From NCBI RefSeq assembly GCF_026341035.1, contig NZ_JAPEOQ010000002.1, forward strand, positions 2,356,001 to 2,420,000: 64,000 bases of DNA. The letters are read 5' to 3'. This DNA comes from Streptomyces sp. NBC_01016. Its GTDB lineage: Bacteria; Actinomycetota; Actinomycetes; Streptomycetales; Streptomycetaceae. Made by a program: the position numbers and the translations under genes. Position 1 is the first letter of the stretch. Each line of letters starts with the position of its first letter. Below, piece by piece: positions 52,748 to 61,468 of the stretch. The notes under the pieces were generated by a model. The model ran no database searches, had not been told where the DNA came from, and saw only the letters and a list, made by a program, of their open reading frames with translations.

Positions 52748-53969
52748 CCTCGGCGGACAGTTCGGTGGCGGCACGCCGGGTGGCCTCGCCGAGCCGGTCG
52801 GTGCGGATGGGGCCGCCGCCCGCCAGATGGCGGTCGTAGGGCAGGTGCACGACGGTCACGCCCGTCTCGCGCAGATGGGCCATGGCGACCTTCAACTCCA
52901 GGCTCGGATCGGTGCTGTTCGTGGTGAGCGCCACGATGGTCGAGGCGAGCGCGTCCTGTGGCAGTTGGGCCAGCCAGTCGAGGACGATCCGGCTGCCGTT
53001 CACGCCCTCCGCGGTCTGGGGCGCGACCACGATGCGTGCGTGGGCGGTGGCCATCGCGGTGCGGGCGATCTCGCCGGGCAGTGACTCGCAGTCGACCACG
53101 GTCACCGCGAAGTAGCGGCGCAGCGAGAGCGTCACCTTGCGATACGTCGGGATGTCCAGCGGTGCGACGCCGAGGCGTCCCTGGCTTGCGGGCAGCAGCC
53201 AGCCGCCGTCCCCGATGGGCGCCAAGTAGCCGGTCACGTCGGTCAGTTGCATCGACGGGGTGAGGATCTGGGCCAGGTCGGTGGCCGACCAGCGAACGGT
53301 CTCCGCCCCGAGGCGTACCGGCAGCGTGCCCAGCGCGGAGTCCGCGTCCAGGGCCAGGACCGGGTCGTGCCGGTAGTGGCTGAGGGTGCGCGTGAGGAGC
53401 GCGGAGGTGGTGGTCTTGCCCGCGCCGCCACGGATCGACGTCACCGCGATCACGCGCCCCGTGGTCACCGGCTGTTGCAACAGCCCGGCGAGCCGGGTCT
53501 CCTCGCCGACGTCGTGCGCGGCGGACGAGGCCAGTTTGCGCAGGCCGCGTCCGGTGCGCCGGGCCAGCGAGTCGCCGTGCTGCGGTGTGCCCAGTGCGTA
53601 TGCGAGGCGCGGGTCGAGGGTGGGTACGGACTCGGGGGATGCGACCGGGGGCCGGGGCGGGCCGGGCGGTGGCGCGGCGGGGGAGGGGGCGGTGGGGTGA
53701 GGCTGTGCGGGTGCAGGAGGGGCCGGTGGTGCCTGGTGAGGCGGGTCGACCGGGGGCGGCGCCGCTTGCGGCATCGGCTGTGGCATCGGCTGTGGACCGG
53801 CCGGCTGCGCCGCCGGGCGGGCCGAGGTACGCGGCTGCCCTGGGTGGGGGCGCTGCTCGTCAGGTTGGCGCACGGGCAACGGCAAGCGGCCATCGTCAGG
53901 TGCGGGTTGCTCGGCGGACGCGTTGAGCTCCCGCAGTACGTCGTTCTGCCACCGGCCGGATGTCGTCAT
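52719..53969 (-). CDS. MinD/ParA-like ATPase of the type VII locus (EspI-like)
   Basis: ATG 53969 is preferred because GGGGG lies 5-6 bases upstream; GTG 53972 is the alternative. The 416-residue protein has a long Pro/Ala/Gln-rich N-terminal segment (about 20-115), then a deviant Walker A ATPase domain: TSIRGGAGKTTTSALL (about 178), VLALDADSALGTLP and VVDCESLPGE. This layout (Pro-rich N-terminus plus MinD domain) is that of EspI-like proteins of ESX loci, which are thought to couple energy state to secretion. Its last codons and stop form the first unit of the 38-bp repeat array. Confidence 0.83.
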   Translation of the reverse strand: MTTSGRWQNDVLRELNASAEQPAPDDGRLPLPVRQPDEQRPHPGQPRTSARPAAQPAGPQPMPQPMPQAAPPPVDPPHQAPPAPPAPAQPHPTAPSPAAPPPGPPRPPVASPESVPTLDPRLAYALGTPQHGDSLARRTGRGLRKLASSAAHDVGEETRLAGLLQQPVTTGRVIAVTSIRGGAGKTTTSALLTRTLSHYRHDPVLALDADSALGTLPVRLGAETVRWSATDLAQILTPSMQLTDVTGYLAPIGDGGWLLPASQGRLGVAPLDIPTYRKVTLSLRRYFAVTVVDCESLPGEIARTAMATAHARIVVAPQTAEGVNGSRIVLDWLAQLPQDALASTIVALTTNSTDPSLELKVAMAHLRETGVTVVHLPYDRHLAGGGPIRTDRLGEATRRAATELSAEAMQRAVRVR

Positions 53970-53979
53970 CACCGCCCCC

Positions 53980-55326
53980 TTACGCGAACGTGCCGAGCAG
54001 CCGCCCGTACACCCCGAACACCCCGAGAACCAACGGGAACAGAGCGATCACCCCGACCGACTCCAACACGTCCCCGACCTTGCGCAGCCGTACGCGCACG
54101 TGCTCGGCCGGCTCCACGGCGAGGACACCGAGCGGCACCAGCGCCAGGACCACCAGCACGGCGAGCGGCCCCGCAACGCCCTGCTCTTCCAGCCACAGCC
54201 ACGCAAGCCGCGCCACGACGACACCCGACGCCAGCAGCAGCGCGACGACCTCGGCCACCAGCGGGTAAGCCCTGGCCCGCAGCGCGAGAACGAGGGCAAC
54301 GGTGACCGCGAGGAGTACGGTCCACACCGTCACCGTCCGGACGACCAGCACCCCGGCGAGCGCTCCGGAGGTCGCCATCACCACCGTCGCCAGGGCCAGG
54401 CCCCGGTGCGTAGCGGCCATGGCGGTCCCCACCTGGAGCCGGCTCACCGAAGTTCCTGCCGAGCGCCGGTCGTCGAGCCCGGAAAGCCCCGACGCCATCA
54501 ACGCAAGCCGTGGCAGTACTCCCGATGCCACCACCGAAACCACGGCGAGCAGCGCCGCAGCACGAGCGGAACCGACGGCCTGCTCCCCGCCGGACTGCAC
54601 GGCGAGCGCGATCTCCCAACACGCCCCGACCCCGGCCAGAGCACCGGCACCGACAAGAGCACCCCGCCCGAAAGGAGAGAACCCCCCGAACAGCAACAAC
54701 GCCACGATCATCACCGCGGCCACGGTGCCCCACCGCACCGCTGCGGACCACCCGTTGGTGTCTCCGAACGACCACGCCGCCACGATCCCGACAGCGGCAC
54801 TCGCGCCGATCAGCGCCGTGGCGAGTCCCTTCCGCCCGGACCGCCCGAGCAGCACACCGGCTACTGCAGCGACGGCCGCGGCGATTGCCAGCGCGCTCCC
54901 GACGGTTCGCGCTTCGTAACCGTCGCGGGCGATGAACGACGCGGCCACCGCCCAGGCGACACAGGCGCCGGCAGAGACGATCCTCCGCGCCCGCGCGCCC
55001 CACCGCCAGGCCCGCACATCCAGATCGTCGGCCGCCTCGTCGCTCACGTCATGCACGACGGGAGCGGACGGCGCGTGCTCGATGCGTACCAGCCGCAAGA
55101 CGGCACCATCGGGTACCCCCGCGGACTCCAGCGTGGCGTCCTGCTCCAGGGCGCTGCCGTCGGCCGTCACCAGATGGCGGGCCTGCGGCCGTTCACCGAC
55201 CCGGTCGTCCAACAGCCGCATCACCTCAGGAAGGAGCAGCCCGATCGGCTCTTGCGACGGCAGCACCAGATCGATACGGCGCCGCTCACCGACCAACGTG
55301 ATACGGCTCAACACCGTACGGCTCAC
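53980..55326 (-). CDS. eccD: Type VII secretion membrane protein EccD
   Basis: The 448-residue protein begins with a ubiquitin-like YukD domain (SRITLVGERRRIDLVLP, about residues 5-85), followed by about 11 hydrophobic helices. That is the exact architecture of EccD, which lines the ESX inner-membrane channel. GTG 55326, with AGGGGG just upstream, is taken as the start; GTG 55377 in the same frame, overlapping the previous gene, is possible. It precedes the MinD-like gene by about 10 bases, in the same operon as EccC. Confidence 0.88.
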   Translation of the reverse strand: MSRTVLSRITLVGERRRIDLVLPSQEPIGLLLPEVMRLLDDRVGERPQARHLVTADGSALEQDATLESAGVPDGAVLRLVRIEHAPSAPVVHDVSDEAADDLDVRAWRWGARARRIVSAGACVAWAVAASFIARDGYEARTVGSALAIAAAVAAVAGVLLGRSGRKGLATALIGASAAVGIVAAWSFGDTNGWSAAVRWGTVAAVMIVALLLFGGFSPFGRGALVGAGALAGVGACWEIALAVQSGGEQAVGSARAAALLAVVSVVASGVLPRLALMASGLSGLDDRRSAGTSVSRLQVGTAMAATHRGLALATVVMATSGALAGVLVVRTVTVWTVLLAVTVALVLALRARAYPLVAEVVALLLASGVVVARLAWLWLEEQGVAGPLAVLVVLALVPLGVLAVEPAEHVRVRLRKVGDVLESVGVIALFPLVLGVFGVYGRLLGTFA

Positions 55327-55357
55327 AACCCCCTGAGATATCACGCGTTCGAACCTA

Positions 55358-55660
55358 TCATCGGGCGGAATCCCCACTCTGGGGCGTTGCGGAGCCGGAA
55401 ACAGAAGGAGCTGACGGCGTTGACGCGGGCGTGGACGTCCCGTATCCGCTCTTCCCGATCACCCGATGCGAAATGAACGACCAGCCCACACACCCGGCAC
55501 ACAGCACCGCGGCAATCACGACACCGGCGAACGCCTTCCCCAACCGCTCGTCCACGGTGCGTCGTCGCCGTCGCGCACCGAACAACACGGCATCGCGCAA
55601 CCGCCGACGGCGCACCGCCACCGACTCGAGAAGCTGACTGTCGTAATCCTGGGCTGGCAT
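55358..55660 (-). CDS. Small single-pass membrane protein of the type VII locus
   Basis: The 100-residue protein has an Arg-rich cytoplasmic N-terminus (VRRRRLRDAVLFGARRRRR), one membrane helix at about 43-65 (AFAGVVIAAVLCAGCVGWSF) and a Ser/Thr/Pro-rich outer tail. Small proteins of this kind are common just before EccD in streptomycete type VII loci; the role is unknown. A decayed copy of its N-terminal 36 codons lies at 57236-57344. The stop is about 31 bases before the preferred EccD start. Confidence 0.72.
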   Translation of the reverse strand: MPAQDYDSQLLESVAVRRRRLRDAVLFGARRRRRTVDERLGKAFAGVVIAAVLCAGCVGWSFISHRVIGKSGYGTSTPASTPSAPSVSGSATPQSGDSAR

Positions 55661-55681
55661 GACTCAATTCCGGTGGGAGTC

Positions 55682-56557
55682 TCAGGTCTCGAACTCGCCT
55701 GCCCACGCCCCCTGCAGGAGAGCTCTGGGAAGGTAATCGGATTCTATGTCGACGGGGAAACCCGCATCGTTGGCGAGGCACGCCATGGCGAGTGGCCCGA
55801 CGGCGACAGCTCCTGAACTGAGGCGGGAACGATCCTCGTCCGCCGACCAGTACTCCCGGTGCCACTGCACGGCCTGAGCAAGCGTGCTGCTGAATCGAAT
55901 GTGGTCCCGGCGGAGGAGTTGATGCAGCAGCTCCATCGGGGGCCACGTAAATTTCGACAACAGATCAGAAGGAGCGATGCGTGGCACAGATGGTGTCGTG
56001 CCCCGGGCCGCGGCCACGAGCCTGTCACTCAAACCTGGCCGACCGAGCCAGTAAGCTTGGAGCGCTTCAATCCAGTCATAGATGTATTCGTCGTACTCGG
56101 CGCCCGATGCGCGGAGCAGAGCGACTGGAACCTGGCACAGCCTGGTGAGACGGTCCTTTTCGCGGCAGATCACGCAGAGCCAGAACGCGGTGGTCCAGTT
56201 GGCTGCGTTGACATGCGGCTGTGCGCCCGTGGCAGGGATGGTCCGCAACTCGCGTGCGATGCGCGCCTGCACCGTTCCACTACTGACCACGGCGGCATCG
56301 AAGAGCGCGGCGCCCGCTTGCATAGCGGTGACCCAGGCATCCCAAGTCTCGAACTGATCTGCCAGCGGGTCCTTGATACAGCAGGTCTGTGCGCGAGTCA
56401 GGGCCGAGTGCAAGGCGTCGCTGACTGCCTCGGGTGCCTCGTCAAGGTCTTCAAGCGCCCATGTCACGTTGCGATTGAGCACCAGCAGGTCTGCCGCCAG
56501 ATTCTCCCGGGGAAGAATGTGGCGAGAATCAACGTGGGGCATGCCATGTCCATCCAC
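55682..56557 (-). CDS. Imm49-family immunity protein
   Basis: The 291-residue protein starts at ATG 56557 (or ATG 56542, MPHVDSRHI). It is all-helical, with the pattern of the Imm49 family: RHILPRENLAADLLVLNRNV near the N-terminus, WTTAFWLCVICREKDRLTRL in the middle and WHREYWSADEDRSRLSSGA later. Imm49 proteins protect cells against polymorphic toxins. No adjacent toxin gene matches it directly, since two other genes separate it from the large toxin, so it is probably an orphan immunity gene acquired by module exchange. Confidence 0.75.
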   Translation of the reverse strand: MDGHGMPHVDSRHILPRENLAADLLVLNRNVTWALEDLDEAPEAVSDALHSALTRAQTCCIKDPLADQFETWDAWVTAMQAGAALFDAAVVSSGTVQARIARELRTIPATGAQPHVNAANWTTAFWLCVICREKDRLTRLCQVPVALLRASGAEYDEYIYDWIEALQAYWLGRPGLSDRLVAAARGTTPSVPRIAPSDLLSKFTWPPMELLHQLLRRDHIRFSSTLAQAVQWHREYWSADEDRSRLSSGAVAVGPLAMACLANDAGFPVDIESDYLPRALLQGAWAGEFET

Positions 56558-56572
56558 TATTTGGTCCGTCTG

Positions 56573-57222
56573 TCAGTGGAACCAGTTCGTCACGTCAGGG
56601 CCCAGGCCGTTCTCGTCCGCGTCCGGTTCAGCGAGGCCGTCAACGGTAGCTGCCCCGAAGTAGGTCGGTTCTCCGGGTTCCGGAGGCATGCCAAGCAGGT
56701 CCGAGAGATCGTTCAGCGCGGCGGTGAGCCTGGGGGCATTGTTCGCACGAACCGTGGGGTGGGGCCGTCCCGAGAAGTCGTATTGGCCCCAAACGTCATG
56801 GTGCACGGACAGCTCGGCCGAGAGACCGGTGGGGGCGGTGCACAGGGACAGGTCGACCAATCGGTATTCGGTCCGGGCTTCGCCCCCTTCGTTGATCCAC
56901 GTGCCCGTGCCCAGCACTTCGACGAATGAGATATGAGCGGACGGGGGGAGCATGGGCGGCTGCCACGCACCCGTTCCGGAAGGTTCTGGTCGCCGAGCGA
57001 TGTCTTGGCGAGGTCAAGCGTGGTGGTGATTCCGGTAGTTCCCATGCCTGTGACGTTCCAGACGTATTGCAACTGGATTGGAGTGAGGAGCTCGTGTCGG
57101 GTCAGCACCTCAGTCACCCGCGCGCCGAGCAACAGTGCAGTCTCCAGGCCCGGTGCATCGAATTCGTCGAGATCCCAGTACCAGGAACCGCGTTCCTTTG
57201 GTGAACGCAACAAGGTCGACAT
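56573..57222 (-). pseudogene. Frameshifted hypothetical gene of the toxin/immunity region
   Basis: An open frame from ATG 57222 (MSTLLRSPKERGSWYWDLDE) runs to about 56955 and shifts near AGCCGCCCATGCTCCCC. The coding signal continues in another frame (PPSAHISFVEVLGTGTWINE) to the stop at 56573, ending GLGPDVTNWFH. A gain of one base or a loss of two restores a single protein of about 215 residues. The family is not recognised; small size and position next to Imm49 suggest a former immunity gene. Sequencing error in the C-rich run is possible. Confidence 0.65.
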
Positions 57223-57235
57223 GGATGGCCTTTCC

Positions 57236-57344
57236 TTACGGTGCGCCGTTGTCGATGCGCCACCCGAACAACACCGCGTCACCTAGTCTGAGTCGGCGCA
57301 TGGACACCGACTCACGGTGCTGGCTGTCGTAGTCACGGGTGCGC
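57236..57344 (-). pseudogene. Decayed partial copy of the 100-aa membrane protein gene
   Basis: Read on the - strand, RTRDYDSQHRESVSMRRLRL then GDAVLFGWR matches the N-terminus of the small membrane protein at 55358-55660 (QDYDSQLLESVAVRRRRLRDAVLFGAR). The start codon is not conserved and the frame ends after DNGAP. It overlaps the 3' end of the pentapeptide gene. It marks one end of a duplicated segment that encloses the two extra immunity-type genes. Confidence 0.7.
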
Positions 57345-57977
57345 AGGCTTGGAGATGACCTGGATTTCCGCACCTTGGTGCCGAAGCCAGTTCTGCAGGT
57401 CGCTGCCTGCAAGCTTGTGGGACTGGTCCCCATCCATAAGTTCGACCGGGCCGAAGACAGTCCCCGTAGCACCGCGCAGGACGGTACTTCCATCGAGCGT
57501 TACTTTGAAGGAGTTCTCGTCGAAGACAGCGTCACTCAGGTCTGCCCCACGGAGGCTGACCTCCAGTAGTGACGAACCCATGAAGCGAGTACCGCGGCAA
57601 CTTGCACCCGTTGCGTCAACGCCGTACAGGGACGCCTTGATCAGGTTTGCCCGGTCGAGAATGGCGCCACGTAGCGTCGCCTCGTCCAGATTTACTCGGA
57701 CGAGAGAGCTTTCCGTGAGGGTGGCTCGGTCAAGGTCGGCGCCCTCGATATCGGAACGATAGAACTCGCATCCGACCAGGTGGGCGTCGGTAAGACGAGC
57801 CTCCGTAAACCAGGATTCGGAGAAATCTCCGCGAGAAAGATCCGATCCACTCAGGTTGAGGCCCACCGCATCAAGACCGCCTACATCGCTCTGAAGCCAT
57901 TCGCGCAATCGCTGCGCTGCGGCCGGGTCTTCGGGGAACCTCGCTGGTGCCCAGCCCCTACGGGTACCAGATGACAT
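57333..57977 (-). CDS. Pentapeptide-repeat protein, likely immunity to the upstream toxin
   Basis: ATG 57977 overlaps the toxin stop by about 20 bases and gives 214 residues. Residues about 35-165 are pentapeptide repeats with the A(D/N)LXX pattern (NLSGSDLSRGDFSE, GADLDRATLTESSLVRVNLD, GAILDRANLIKASL), which fold as a right-handed quadrilateral helix. Overlap with the toxin gene strongly suggests the cognate immunity protein. Pentapeptide proteins often mimic DNA, and a DNA-like decoy would suit a nuclease toxin, although that is inference. Confidence 0.83.
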   Translation of the reverse strand: MSSGTRRGWAPARFPEDPAAAQRLREWLQSDVGGLDAVGLNLSGSDLSRGDFSESWFTEARLTDAHLVGCEFYRSDIEGADLDRATLTESSLVRVNLDEATLRGAILDRANLIKASLYGVDATGASCRGTRFMGSSLLEVSLRGADLSDAVFDENSFKVTLDGSTVLRGATGTVFGPVELMDGDQSHKLAGSDLQNWLRHQGAEIQVISKPAHP

Positions 57978-60192
57978 TGTCTTCCCAGCCGTTCGTCTCG
58001 ATGATGGACTTGATGTCGTCGATTGCAGCCTGGTTCGCGTTCCGCACGTCCAGGATAACCATGCGATTCTTCTCCACGATCTGCTCGGAGAGCTTCGCAA
58101 CCCACTTCGTGTTCTTGGCCGGGTTGTACGCGCCCCGGAAGGGTCCTGCCAGCAGCGCCGGGTCGTGAACGTTGTTGAAGGGCGGCCACTCAGAGTGGAC
58201 ACCTTTGATGTCGTAGTGCCGTCCGGTGCTGGGCGAGTAGAACTCTCCGCGGTCGGCTTCAGCCGGACGTCTGATGTCCGAGGGCAAGCGCCCTTGTTCG
58301 CGAAGATCCAAGCCGACACGCGCCTCGTCCTTCGACGGTTCGGAAATCCCACCATTCTTGTCGGGGTCGCGCTGCAGATGATCGAAGTCGTCGGGACTCC
58401 GTTTCTCCGCGTCCTCCAAGTGCCCCCAGTGTGCGGCCTTTTCATCAGGAGTCAGTGCGGGCAGCGGTTCATTGATCCTCTCAGGAGCGGTGTCACCAAC
58501 TGCGGCACTCTCATGGGTCGTGCCGGGCCCACCCTCCGTTCCACCATGCCGCGCAACGGCATCGCTGTCCGGCGTTGCGCCGCCAGGGCCATCCGCTGCG
58601 TGACCGGGACCATGTACCGCGTCGCCGTTGCGGCCAGCCCCCGGCGGGGGCTCCTCGGTGCCGCCCGTGAAACGTGCCTCGGTGCTCCCGGCAGTGTCCC
58701 CGGCGGAAGGGGCCGAGTTCTGTGCGTTGCTGTGCCCGATGCTCGCTCTATCGCCGGACGTGTGTGTGAGGCCGTCTCCCGCCTGAGCGGTGACGAGCCC
58801 CGGGGCGTGCATGCCGGGTACCGAAGTGTGTGGTGTGGAGTCCAAGGCGGCGCGATCAGCGGCCGACATCTCGACCTTGGCTGCACTACCGTGCAGGCTG
58901 CCGTCGGCGTCGAGGAGGTGCCCTTGGTCGGTCAGGTAGACGACCTTGCCGGTGGCGTTGTCGACGTACGGGATCGCCGTTTCGGGAATGCTGGGCGAAC
59001 GGAATGCGTCGGCCTGGCGAATCAGGTCGACCGAGGCGCCGGTGCGGAGGTTCTTCAGCGCGGTGAAGGTGTCGCCGACCTTGACGAAGGCGAACTTGCC
59101 CGCCTTCCCCACGTACGTCATCGGGTCGACGATCCGCGCGGCCTTGCCGGTGATGGACAGTGCGCGCGCGACCGCTCCCGCCTTGCCCGCGCCGGAGGCG
59201 GCGCTGCCGGCGCCGCCGGTGAAGATGGCGGTGACGGCGTTGAAGGTGACCGCACCGGCCGCGCGGGACGGGTTGGTCTTCCAGGTGTCCCAGGCGACCA
59301 GGGCCTTGCCGGTCTCCTTCATCGTGGTGCGGGACTCGCGCAGCCAGGAGGGGAGTTTGTCGTCGGGGGCCGTCCAGTAGGCGGTGGCCACGGGGGCAGC
59401 GCCGAGCATGGCGGTGGAGGTGATGGCCAGGGCGGTTCCGAGTTGGGCCAGGTGTTTCCAGGCCTGGCCTGCCGCCGCCCAGCCGTCGGTGCCGACGAGG
59501 GTGCCCAGGCCCGTGATGGTGCCCCACACGCCGTCGACGATGAAGCCGTCCCACACGTAGCTCTTGATCTGGTGCCCGAGCCAGGCCAGGCCCTCGTACT
59601 CGCGCTCGGCCGACGAGCCCCACGGGGTCTCTTCGGCATGGTCGAGGTCGTCGGCCTTGAAGCCGTACATGTTCTTGGCGTGCGAGCCGTCGTCGGTGGT
59701 CAGCGCCGTGCCGCCGATGAGCGCCATGATCTTGTTGTAGGCGGCGCGTTCAGCTGACTGGAACGCGGCGACGGTGTGGTTGACGTCGTGCCACAGGTCG
59801 TTGTTGTGGTCGACCTTGTCCTGGTCCTTGCGCCAGTCCTCGTCCCCGGACACCGAGTTCACGAACGCGGTCGCGTCCGCCTTGAGCGTGTCCAGCTTCT
59901 TGACCAGAGGCTGGACCTCGGTGCTGTAGGCGGACAGCGCGGACGACACCTGCTCCAGATCGTCGGCGAACGCGTCCGTCTTCGTCTTCACCGGCAGCGT
60001 GGTGGCGAACAACTGGTCCGCCTCCGGCGCCTGGTAGAACGCGGACAGGCCCTGGAACTCGGCGTGCACGTCCGCGCCCGCCGAACGGAACTCCCCCGCG
60101 TGCGTATTCAGGTTGGTGACATCGGTGTCCAGGGTCGCCAGGTCACCGATGAAGTGCGGGATCCCGGACGGATCGATCAGCTGGTCGCTCAC
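57958..60192 (-). CDS. Large type VII-secreted polymorphic toxin with PD-(D/E)XK-like C-terminus
   Basis: The 744-residue protein starts at ATG 60192. Residues 1-150 are helical and WXG/LXG-like, for export. Two hydrophobic stretches at about 205-290 follow, then a helical region, then a Gly/Pro/Thr/Asp-rich linker (about 470-580). The last 130 residues are the toxin domain: EARVGLDLREQGRLP, RGEFYSPSTGRHYDIKGV (D-I-K at about 659-661), VILDVRNANQ and GWEDNVIWYP. Glu...D-x-K spacing fits a PD-(D/E)XK-fold nuclease such as the CdiA tRNase/DNase group. Two ESAT-6-like genes and DUF6507 lie immediately upstream, and the pentapeptide immunity gene overlaps its end. Confidence 0.83.
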   Translation of the reverse strand: MSDQLIDPSGIPHFIGDLATLDTDVTNLNTHAGEFRSAGADVHAEFQGLSAFYQAPEADQLFATTLPVKTKTDAFADDLEQVSSALSAYSTEVQPLVKKLDTLKADATAFVNSVSGDEDWRKDQDKVDHNNDLWHDVNHTVAAFQSAERAAYNKIMALIGGTALTTDDGSHAKNMYGFKADDLDHAEETPWGSSAEREYEGLAWLGHQIKSYVWDGFIVDGVWGTITGLGTLVGTDGWAAAGQAWKHLAQLGTALAITSTAMLGAAPVATAYWTAPDDKLPSWLRESRTTMKETGKALVAWDTWKTNPSRAAGAVTFNAVTAIFTGGAGSAASGAGKAGAVARALSITGKAARIVDPMTYVGKAGKFAFVKVGDTFTALKNLRTGASVDLIRQADAFRSPSIPETAIPYVDNATGKVVYLTDQGHLLDADGSLHGSAAKVEMSAADRAALDSTPHTSVPGMHAPGLVTAQAGDGLTHTSGDRASIGHSNAQNSAPSAGDTAGSTEARFTGGTEEPPPGAGRNGDAVHGPGHAADGPGGATPDSDAVARHGGTEGGPGTTHESAAVGDTAPERINEPLPALTPDEKAAHWGHLEDAEKRSPDDFDHLQRDPDKNGGISEPSKDEARVGLDLREQGRLPSDIRRPAEADRGEFYSPSTGRHYDIKGVHSEWPPFNNVHDPALLAGPFRGAYNPAKNTKWVAKLSEQIVEKNRMVILDVRNANQAAIDDIKSIIETNGWEDNVIWYP

Positions 60193-60194
60193 CG

Positions 60195-60617
60195 CTACCG
60201 CCCCTCCGTACGACGCCCGGTCTCACCCGCGCCCGGCCCCTGAGCCTGACCCGCCCCCGGCATGTCGATCTTCGGCTCCTGGGCTGCAGCTTGCTGGGCG
60301 TTCGCCGCCTGCTCACGCGCACCGTGCATGTACGCGGCGGTGGCCTCGGCCGCGCCGTTCAGCGAATTCTCGGTGCGCTTGGCGATGTACAGCAGGTCCC
60401 GGTTCCAGTGCTGCGCGAACTGGGCCAGCGCCGCACCCACCACACCCGCCGTGCTGGTGTAGGGGCCGTACTGGCTGGTGAGCGTGCCCGCGGCGGAGGA
60501 AGCGGACTCCAGATCCTTCTGCATCGCACCGCCGGCCTTCGACATGTCCTGCGCGGCGGCGCCCGACTTGGACAGCACGCCCGACACCCCGGCCGGGTCG
60601 ATGTCCCACCCCGTCAC
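60195..60617 (-). CDS. DUF6507-family small protein of the type VII locus
   Basis: GTG 60617 is preferred because AGGGGG ends 6 bases before it (upstream ATGs at 60623 and 60632 are alternatives), giving 140 residues. It begins VTGWDIDPAGVSGVLSKSG, the start characteristic of DUF6507 proteins in streptomycete ESX loci, then has long Ala-rich helices. It resembles WXG100-type helical partners and probably pairs with the toxin N-terminus. It ends 3 bases before the toxin gene. Confidence 0.8.
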   Translation of the reverse strand: MTGWDIDPAGVSGVLSKSGAAAQDMSKAGGAMQKDLESASSAAGTLTSQYGPYTSTAGVVGAALAQFAQHWNRDLLYIAKRTENSLNGAAEATAAYMHGAREQAANAQQAAAQEPKIDMPGAGQAQGPGAGETGRRTEGR

Positions 60618-60693
60618 GACCATCCCCCTCATCCCCGTTGACGGCGCGCGCCAGAGCCCGCGCCGGTACTCACATCACGTAACTCGGCGTGCG

Positions 60694-61002
60694 TCAGCCG
60701 ATGCTGTTCACGGCCGAACGCGCCCTGGCGAGGGTGGACTGGGCCGTGGCGTCGTTCTTCTCCAGCGTCGTGCGGACCAGCTGGATGATGTCGCGCACCT
60801 CGTTCGCGGCACGGTTCCAGCGGACTTCCTTGCCGTGGTACTCGTCCGAGACCCCGTCGGCCTGGTAGTCGGCCATCGCCGTCTTCACCGCGCGGTCGCG
60901 GTCGCCGAGCACGGTCTCCAGGCGGCCGATGATGCCGTGCAGGCTGCCCTGCACCTCGGCGGAGGCGCCGGTGTCGTACGAACGTCGGTCCTGCGTCGCC
61001 AT
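60694..61002 (-). CDS. ESAT-6-like (WXG100 superfamily) secreted protein
   Basis: ATG 61002 gives 102 residues (MATQDRRSYDTGASAEVQGS). It is two long helices separated by a turn (QADGVSDEYHGKEVRWN), the size and fold of WXG100 proteins, and resembles proteins annotated as pore-forming ESAT-6 family. The strict WxG is replaced. It follows the other ESAT-6-like gene by 22 bases, so the two probably form a secreted heterodimer. Confidence 0.78.
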   Translation of the reverse strand: MATQDRRSYDTGASAEVQGSLHGIIGRLETVLGDRDRAVKTAMADYQADGVSDEYHGKEVRWNRAANEVRDIIQLVRTTLEKNDATAQSTLARARSAVNSIG

Positions 61003-61024
61003 GATGGTCAAACCCCCGTGTGTC

Positions 61025-61354
61025 TCAGCCGCTGAAGCGAGCCGCGTCGAAGTTCGCGGCGCCCATGTTCTGCTGCGCGTTGTCGGACTGCTCCTGGTCA
61101 CCCGTACCGAACGCGGTGTCCATCCCGGACTGACCGCCCAGGATCGCGGACAGCGAACCGTTCAGCGCAGCCGTGATGTCGTCCGCGTTCGCCTTGAACG
61201 CGTCGAACATCGCCTTGCCCTCACCGTTGAACTTCCCCTCCAACGGCTGCGCGGCGGCGATCAACTGCTGGATGAGCGCACCCAGATCGTCACTCGACCC
61301 GCTCGTGCTCTTGCCCAGCGTCGACAGAGTCGTGGACCCCATGTCGAACTTCAT
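61025..61354 (-). CDS. ESAT-6-like (WXG100 superfamily) secreted protein, first gene of the type VII operon
   Basis: ATG 61354 gives 109 residues (MKFDMGSTTLSTLGKSTSGS). Helix 1 (DDLGALIQQLIAAAQPLEG), a KFNGEGKAMFDAF turn similar to the WXG region, and helix 2 (NADDITAALNGSLSAILG) form the expected hairpin. The C-terminus is polar and flexible. A candidate promoter lies at 61439-61468, making this the lead gene of the operon that runs down to DUF6177. Confidence 0.8.
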   Translation of the reverse strand: MKFDMGSTTLSTLGKSTSGSSDDLGALIQQLIAAAQPLEGKFNGEGKAMFDAFKANADDITAALNGSLSAILGGQSGMDTAFGTGDQEQSDNAQQNMGAANFDAARFSG

Positions 61355-61438
61355 CGCTCCCCCTTGGTCACTCGGGCTTGGCGCGTCGCTGTGCCATGCG
61401 CGGCACGTGAGCACCGTACGTCCCATAGTTCACCGAAC

Positions 61439-61468
61439 ATCCTCTCGTATGCCGTATTGCGGGGGCAA
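61439..61468 (-). promoter_or_regulatory. Candidate promoter of the type VII operon
   Basis: On the - strand TTGCCC (61468-61463) is followed after 18 bases by GAGGAT (61444-61439), about 85 bases before the ATG at 61354. This fits a housekeeping-type streptomycete promoter and is the only clear promoter-like pair upstream of the 14-kb operon. Confidence 0.5.
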
